Of a stretch of 64,000 nucleotides of DNA, positions 60,929 to 64,000 are shown in pieces. The stretch comes from Paenibacillus sp. V4I7 (GTDB lineage: Bacteria > Bacillota > Bacilli > Paenibacillales > NBRC-103111). The notes beneath the pieces were generated by a model. It was not told where the DNA came from and searched no databases. It worked only from the letters and a program-made list of their open reading frames with translations. A program made the translations under genes and the position numbers. Each line of letters opens with the position of its first letter. Positions within the stretch are counted from its first letter, which is position 1. The stretch is from assembly GCF_030817275.1 (NCBI RefSeq), contig NZ_JAUSZD010000002.1, forward strand, positions 4,340,001-4,404,000, written 5' to 3'.

Positions 60929-62893
60929 TTATGGCTTGATATAAAATTGCGAAGGATGACCATGCCCTAAACTGCGGAATTCATCGGCATGAACCAAATC
61001 TTTCGGTACGTTACCCATTTTATTTGAGGCGACAACCAACGTTGGTGTTGGACCGGCATAACCAATCATCCATTGATTTTTTTGATGAAGCTTAATGATC
61101 TCATTGCCCCATTTATTGATATCCTCTTTACTTGTAGATGATTTCACTTTGTTCCAGTAGTCCAGAATTAACGCTACATCCCCTTCTGGTTTGACCCCTT
61201 CTTTGCCATTGGATGATGTAAACAATCCGTAATGTCCGAACCATGGGGTCAGCACTCTCAGAGGAACAAGCGTATCAGGCCGGAAAGCTACATTGACTAA
61301 CGAAATATTTTCAGTGGTCGCTGGGATCTTATTCGAGTACTTGAGTTCCTGCTGAGTTCCTGCATCCACAACTTTAACGTCCATCTTAATCCCGACGGCT
61401 TGATAATACTTTTTAACTAATTCTAGAAAAGTTGCCGTGTTAGTACTTCCTTCAATAACCGTAATCGTTAAATCTGAGCCGTCTGCATTCAAACGGAAAT
61501 TATTTTTATCCCGTTTGGTCAAACCTAACTCATCCAATAATTGATTGGCACGATTCACATCGAATTTGCTCCACTGGTCTGACCAACCTTTTTGGAAACC
61601 AACTAAGCCCTCCGGAACCGATGCTTGCACAGGAGCACCTAAACCATTCGTAACGATCTCGGAAATTTCTTTACGATCAACGGCAACGGACAGCGCTTCT
61701 CTAAATCGAATATCCTGAAACAGCTTGCGCAGGTTAGGGTCTGGAGTGGTCTGATTGAGTTGAATGCCCGCACTTGACCAAGTTGGCGTGGTCCACGGCA
61801 ATACCCGGAACCCTGCTTTCTTCTCATTTTCTTTCAATACGGTGAAATCTTTAAAATCAAAGGTAAGAAGATTATAATCTCCCGCTAGTGTACCAAGAAC
61901 TCTTTGAGCGGGGTCTTGAACTTTAGTAGCGACAATGCGGTCCATATAGGGGAGTTGGTTGCCTTCGCTATCCACTTTCCAAAAGTAGGGATTGCGTTCC
62001 ATAATAAATTGATCACTATTCGGATCATTTTTAGCGACCCAAGCTCTTAAAGTCGGGATTTGTGGGTTTACCCAATAATAATAGCCCGTTGCTACCAAGA
62101 ATGACTTAACATCCTCAAAGCCCCATTTTTTTGCGATCTCTAGAGCTTTCTCTTGGCCTACAAATTCAGGCAGTATCGTTTTTTGGAAATGTGCCGGTGC
62201 AAAGAACCATTTGTTGTCAATGGCAACACGCTCCAGGAACAGCACACTTGGATACTTATGTACAACCTTAAAGCTATAATCGTCAATTTTCGTAACTTTA
62301 GCTAAAGCTTTTTCCCCTGTCACAGGATCGACGGAGTAATAAGCGTCATATATTTTTTTGCCGAAGGTTTCTTTCGTCAGCATGTGCTCCCAGTAGAACA
62401 GGACATCATCAGCTGTGAATGGCATGCCGTCTGACCACTTCATGCCCTTCCTTAAATAAATGGTGAATTCGGTTGAATCTTTATTCACTTCAAAACCTTT
62501 GGCCACATTAGGTTCAACAGCGCTTCCATCCTTGTTAAAACGGAAAAGCGCCTCCTCTGTCGGTTGACCGACTGCCCAACGATCATTAGGCCCGGACCAA
62601 GGCATTTTCCAGTCGCCGCCATATTTGCCGATCTCTTCGGTTACTTTTTCCACCATAATATCTTCCTTAATCGGCATACGTTCAATCACAGGTTTCAACG
62701 TGCCTGCACCGACGAGCTTAGTTAACATCGGGGCCTCTTTGTAGCCGTCAGCCTTCACTGGTGCAGAGGCAACAGGCGCTTTCGTTGCCTGAACATCTGA
62801 ACTTGGCTTTGGATCACCTTCACTCTCACATGCTGCAAATACAACGGCAAAGATCAACATCATCCCTACAAAAAACAACTTGTTCTTGTTCAA
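60929..62893 (-). CDS. Family 5 ABC substrate-binding lipoprotein, probably for oligosaccharides
   Basis: 654 residues from TTG 62893, preceded by GGAGGGG seven bases upstream; an ATG at 62908 lies ahead of that site. Lipoprotein signal with lipobox FAAC, Ser/Ala-rich linker, then the SBP family 5 domain (LRKGMKWSDGMPFTADDVLF near residue 155, DRKEISEIV near 410). Family 5 proteins bind peptides, but many of this size with operon partners of LacI and sugar-enzyme type bind beta-linked oligosaccharides. It is the first gene of the nine-gene operon. Confidence 0.9.
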   Translation of the reverse strand: MNKNKLFFVGMMLIFAVVFAACESEGDPKPSSDVQATKAPVASAPVKADGYKEAPMLTKLVGAGTLKPVIERMPIKEDIMVEKVTEEIGKYGGDWKMPWSGPNDRWAVGQPTEEALFRFNKDGSAVEPNVAKGFEVNKDSTEFTIYLRKGMKWSDGMPFTADDVLFYWEHMLTKETFGKKIYDAYYSVDPVTGEKALAKVTKIDDYSFKVVHKYPSVLFLERVAIDNKWFFAPAHFQKTILPEFVGQEKALEIAKKWGFEDVKSFLVATGYYYWVNPQIPTLRAWVAKNDPNSDQFIMERNPYFWKVDSEGNQLPYMDRIVATKVQDPAQRVLGTLAGDYNLLTFDFKDFTVLKENEKKAGFRVLPWTTPTWSSAGIQLNQTTPDPNLRKLFQDIRFREALSVAVDRKEISEIVTNGLGAPVQASVPEGLVGFQKGWSDQWSKFDVNRANQLLDELGLTKRDKNNFRLNADGSDLTITVIEGSTNTATFLELVKKYYQAVGIKMDVKVVDAGTQQELKYSNKIPATTENISLVNVAFRPDTLVPLRVLTPWFGHYGLFTSSNGKEGVKPEGDVALILDYWNKVKSSTSKEDINKWGNEIIKLHQKNQWMIGYAGPTPTLVVASNKMGNVPKDLVHADEFRSLGHGHPSQFYIKP

Positions 62894-62983
62894 ACCAATC
62901 CCCTCCATGATTATACTGGTACTTCAATCTTCTTCATCAAGCTCTGAAAATTGTTTCCCTTCACCTCCTAGGTTGATCACGCA

Positions 62984-62997
62984 TTAAACCGGTTTAA
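62984..62997. promoter_or_regulatory. LacI operator copy 1 (TTAAACCGGTTTAA)
   Basis: Perfect 14-bp palindrome in the leader of the Opp-type operon, downstream of the predicted -10. It is 63 bp from copy 2, six helical turns, which favours cooperative binding on one face. Confidence 0.85.
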
Positions 62998-63033
62998 TAC
63001 AGATGAGTAGTACGTAGGTCGTAAATCAAGTTA

Positions 63034-63060
63034 AGTATATATGGAGTTAAACCGGTTTAA
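63034..63060 (-). promoter_or_regulatory. LacI operator copy 2 with adjacent predicted -10 box
   Basis: The palindrome TTAAACCGGTTTAA lies at 63047-63060. On the minus strand TATACT at 63034-63039 is a plausible -10 just after it, so the operator occupies the promoter spacer, a classic repressing position. The -35 is weak (AATTAA). Confidence 0.65.
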
Positions 63061-63082
63061 TTGAATTTACAAAAAAAATAAT

Positions 63083-63096
63083 TGTAAGCGCTTAAT
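63083..63096. promoter_or_regulatory. cre-like site 1
   Basis: TGTAAGCGCTTAAT has the cre core AAGCGCTT and matches TGWAANCGNTNWCA at 12 of 14 positions, upstream of the predicted promoter. CcpA control of sugar uptake is expected in Bacillota. Confidence 0.55.
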
Positions 63097-63131
63097 ACTT
63101 TGCGAGTTAAGAGGACTTAGCACTCCCTCAA

Positions 63132-63145
63132 TTAAACCGGTTTAA
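63132..63145. promoter_or_regulatory. LacI operator copy 3 (TTAAACCGGTTTAA)
   Basis: Third perfect copy, 85 bp from copy 2 and upstream of the promoter, suited to loop formation. Confidence 0.8.
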
Positions 63146-63162
63146 TACAGGGGCAGCATAGG

Positions 63163-63176
63163 TGTAAGCGCTTTAT
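63163..63176. promoter_or_regulatory. cre-like site 2
   Basis: TGTAAGCGCTTTAT shares the same core as site 1, 80 bp away, and alternates with the LacI operators. The rest of the 520-base gap 62894-63414 holds the inverted repeat at 63299, the terminator at 63357 and no gene. Confidence 0.5.
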
Positions 63177-63298
63177 CATTTTGTAATATCGTACATCGGA
63201 TTTACGTCTATTGCAACATTTTTTTTGGAAGAAATTAGGGGGAGTACAAAGCAGGAATGCCACTGTCCAAAGCTAAAACAAGTAACCGCGCGTCCGTG

Positions 63299-63326
63299 CT
63301 GAATAAGCTCGAACGCGCTTATTCAG
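63299..63326. repeat. Perfect 10-bp inverted repeat
   Basis: CTGAATAAGC and GCTTATTCAG flank TCGAACGC. No T run follows on either strand, so it is not an obvious terminator. Confidence 0.6.
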
Positions 63327-63356
63327 GAGCAACCCAAACCCAAAACATATAAATTC

Positions 63357-63392
63357 AAAAAAGACCCTGGGGGTTCACCTGCCCACAGAGCC
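63357..63392 (-). terminator. Terminator of the GGDEF gene
   Basis: Minus-strand arms GGCTCTGTGGG and CCCCCAGGGTC (one mismatch, two G-U) are followed by TTTTTT, 22 bases past the stop codon. Confidence 0.7.
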
Positions 63393-63414
63393 TTTCTAAT
63401 GAATCCTTCTTATT

Positions 63415-64000
63415 TCATAGGACTTTGACTTTTCCTTTTTTATGGGTATACATGCGATGATCCGCTTGGATAATTAATTCGCCTAAGGTTACGGGCATAG
63501 CTGGATTGTAATGAAATAATCCGAGACTAATCGAAAGATGATAGATTCGACCAGCGCCTAAATTAAAGCTATGTAACCTTTGCTGGATTTTCAAGATGAT
63601 TTCCTGTTCAAATGTATCTAAGCTGGGTGAAAGTCCATGCGTATCCGGTAAAATAACGGTGAACTCATCTCCACCCATACGGGCAATAATATCAGAATCA
63701 AAGAAAACTTCTTTCAATATATTTGCCGTATCCATTAAGGCCAAGTCCCCCATATGATGACCATGGGAATCGTTAATTTGTTTCATGCCGTCCAGATCGG
63801 CAACAATCAAATAAAAGCCATTGCCTTCCTGACCATTCGCATGTATAAACTGCTGCGCCTGGTTAAAAAAACCTCGACGATTGTAGAGACTCGTCAGCTC
63901 ATCAATAATCGATAAGTTATACAGCTCGTCCTGAAGTCGATGACGTTCAATTGCATAACGCATGGAACGCATAATGACCGAACTGTTGACTTGTCCTTTA
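63415..64000 (-). CDS. GGDEF domain protein, N-terminus outside window
   Basis: The minus frame is open to the right edge, with at least 195 residues. Upstream of an internal Met the residues KGQVNSSVIMRSMRYAIERH look like the linker after a receiver domain, so the whole protein is probably receiver-GGDEF. The diguanylate cyclase domain has LTSLYNRRGF, the DGMKQINDSHGHHMGD block and an intact GGDEF motif (ARMGGDEFTVIL), so c-di-GMP synthesis is expected. The usual RxxD inhibitory site ahead of GGDEF is replaced by FDSD. Confidence 0.9.
   Translation of the reverse strand, partial: KGQVNSSVIMRSMRYAIERHRLQDELYNLSIIDELTSLYNRRGFFNQAQQFIHANGQEGNGFYLIVADLDGMKQINDSHGHHMGDLALMDTANILKEVFFDSDIIARMGGDEFTVILPDTHGLSPSLDTFEQEIILKIQQRLHSFNLGAGRIYHLSISLGLFHYNPAMPVTLGELIIQADHRMYTHKKGKVKVL

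Overview
The window looks like chromosome of a Paenibacillus or close relative (Bacillota). Pointers are the three LplB/YtcP/LipO-type sugar importers with YesM/YesN or membrane-bound AraC regulators, strong purine-rich Shine-Dalgarno sequences, many Gram-positive lipoprotein signals, intrinsic terminators with long U tracts, and CcpA-like cre sites. No rRNA, tRNA, CRISPR array or intact insertion sequence was found. Nearly everything before about 31 kb and most of what follows is on the minus strand, so operons read right to left.

Layout. 1-6.5 kb: a sugar importer (solute-binding lipoprotein broken by a one-base frameshift, two permeases), its membrane AraC regulator, and the start of a secreted CBM-like protein. 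6.7-9.8 kb: EamA transporter, ribokinase and a LacI regulator with two operators. 10-16.7 kb: a second importer operon ending in a GH42-like protein and a 49-codon ORF. 16.8-23.4 kb: a YesM/YesN two-component system and a large secreted GxGYxYP protein with three copies of a carbohydrate-binding-like module. 23.6-30.2 kb: a polyamine-type ABC importer in one operon with nucleoside hydrolase and adenine deaminase, pointing to purine nucleoside uptake and salvage. 30.5-33.2 kb: an accessory-looking, mostly plus-strand stretch with a c-di-GMP-I riboswitch in front of a stand-alone CheY-like protein, then a plasmid-type ParA/ribbon-helix-helix pair with repeats inside its coding sequence. 33.3-40.6 kb: a third LipO-type importer joined to a Rieske protein and an amidohydrolase, with a membrane AraC regulator. 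40.7-51.6 kb: an amino-sugar/cell-wall recycling island (NamZ-like hydrolase, PIG-L protein, GNAT, CUT1 importer, MurQ, MurR, GH4 and a BadF-type kinase). 51.8-53 kb: a lone GHKL ATPase. 53.1-62.9 kb: a nine-gene operon with an Opp-type importer, HAD, LacI, Gfo/Idh/MocA and ThuA proteins, headed by three copies of a perfect operator and two cre-like sites. The right edge carries the C-terminal part of a GGDEF protein.

How it works together: most of the window is carbon scavenging. Each importer is paired with its own sensor or repressor and with cytoplasmic enzymes for the imported compound. The best candidates for something under-described are the PTS-independent MurNAc/muropeptide island with an apparently cytoplasmic NamZ, the nucleoside operon built on a Pot-type importer, the importer-Rieske-amidohydrolase operon, and the parAB pair whose repeats lie inside the genes. 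All functions are inferred from sequence motifs and gene order; no searches were run.
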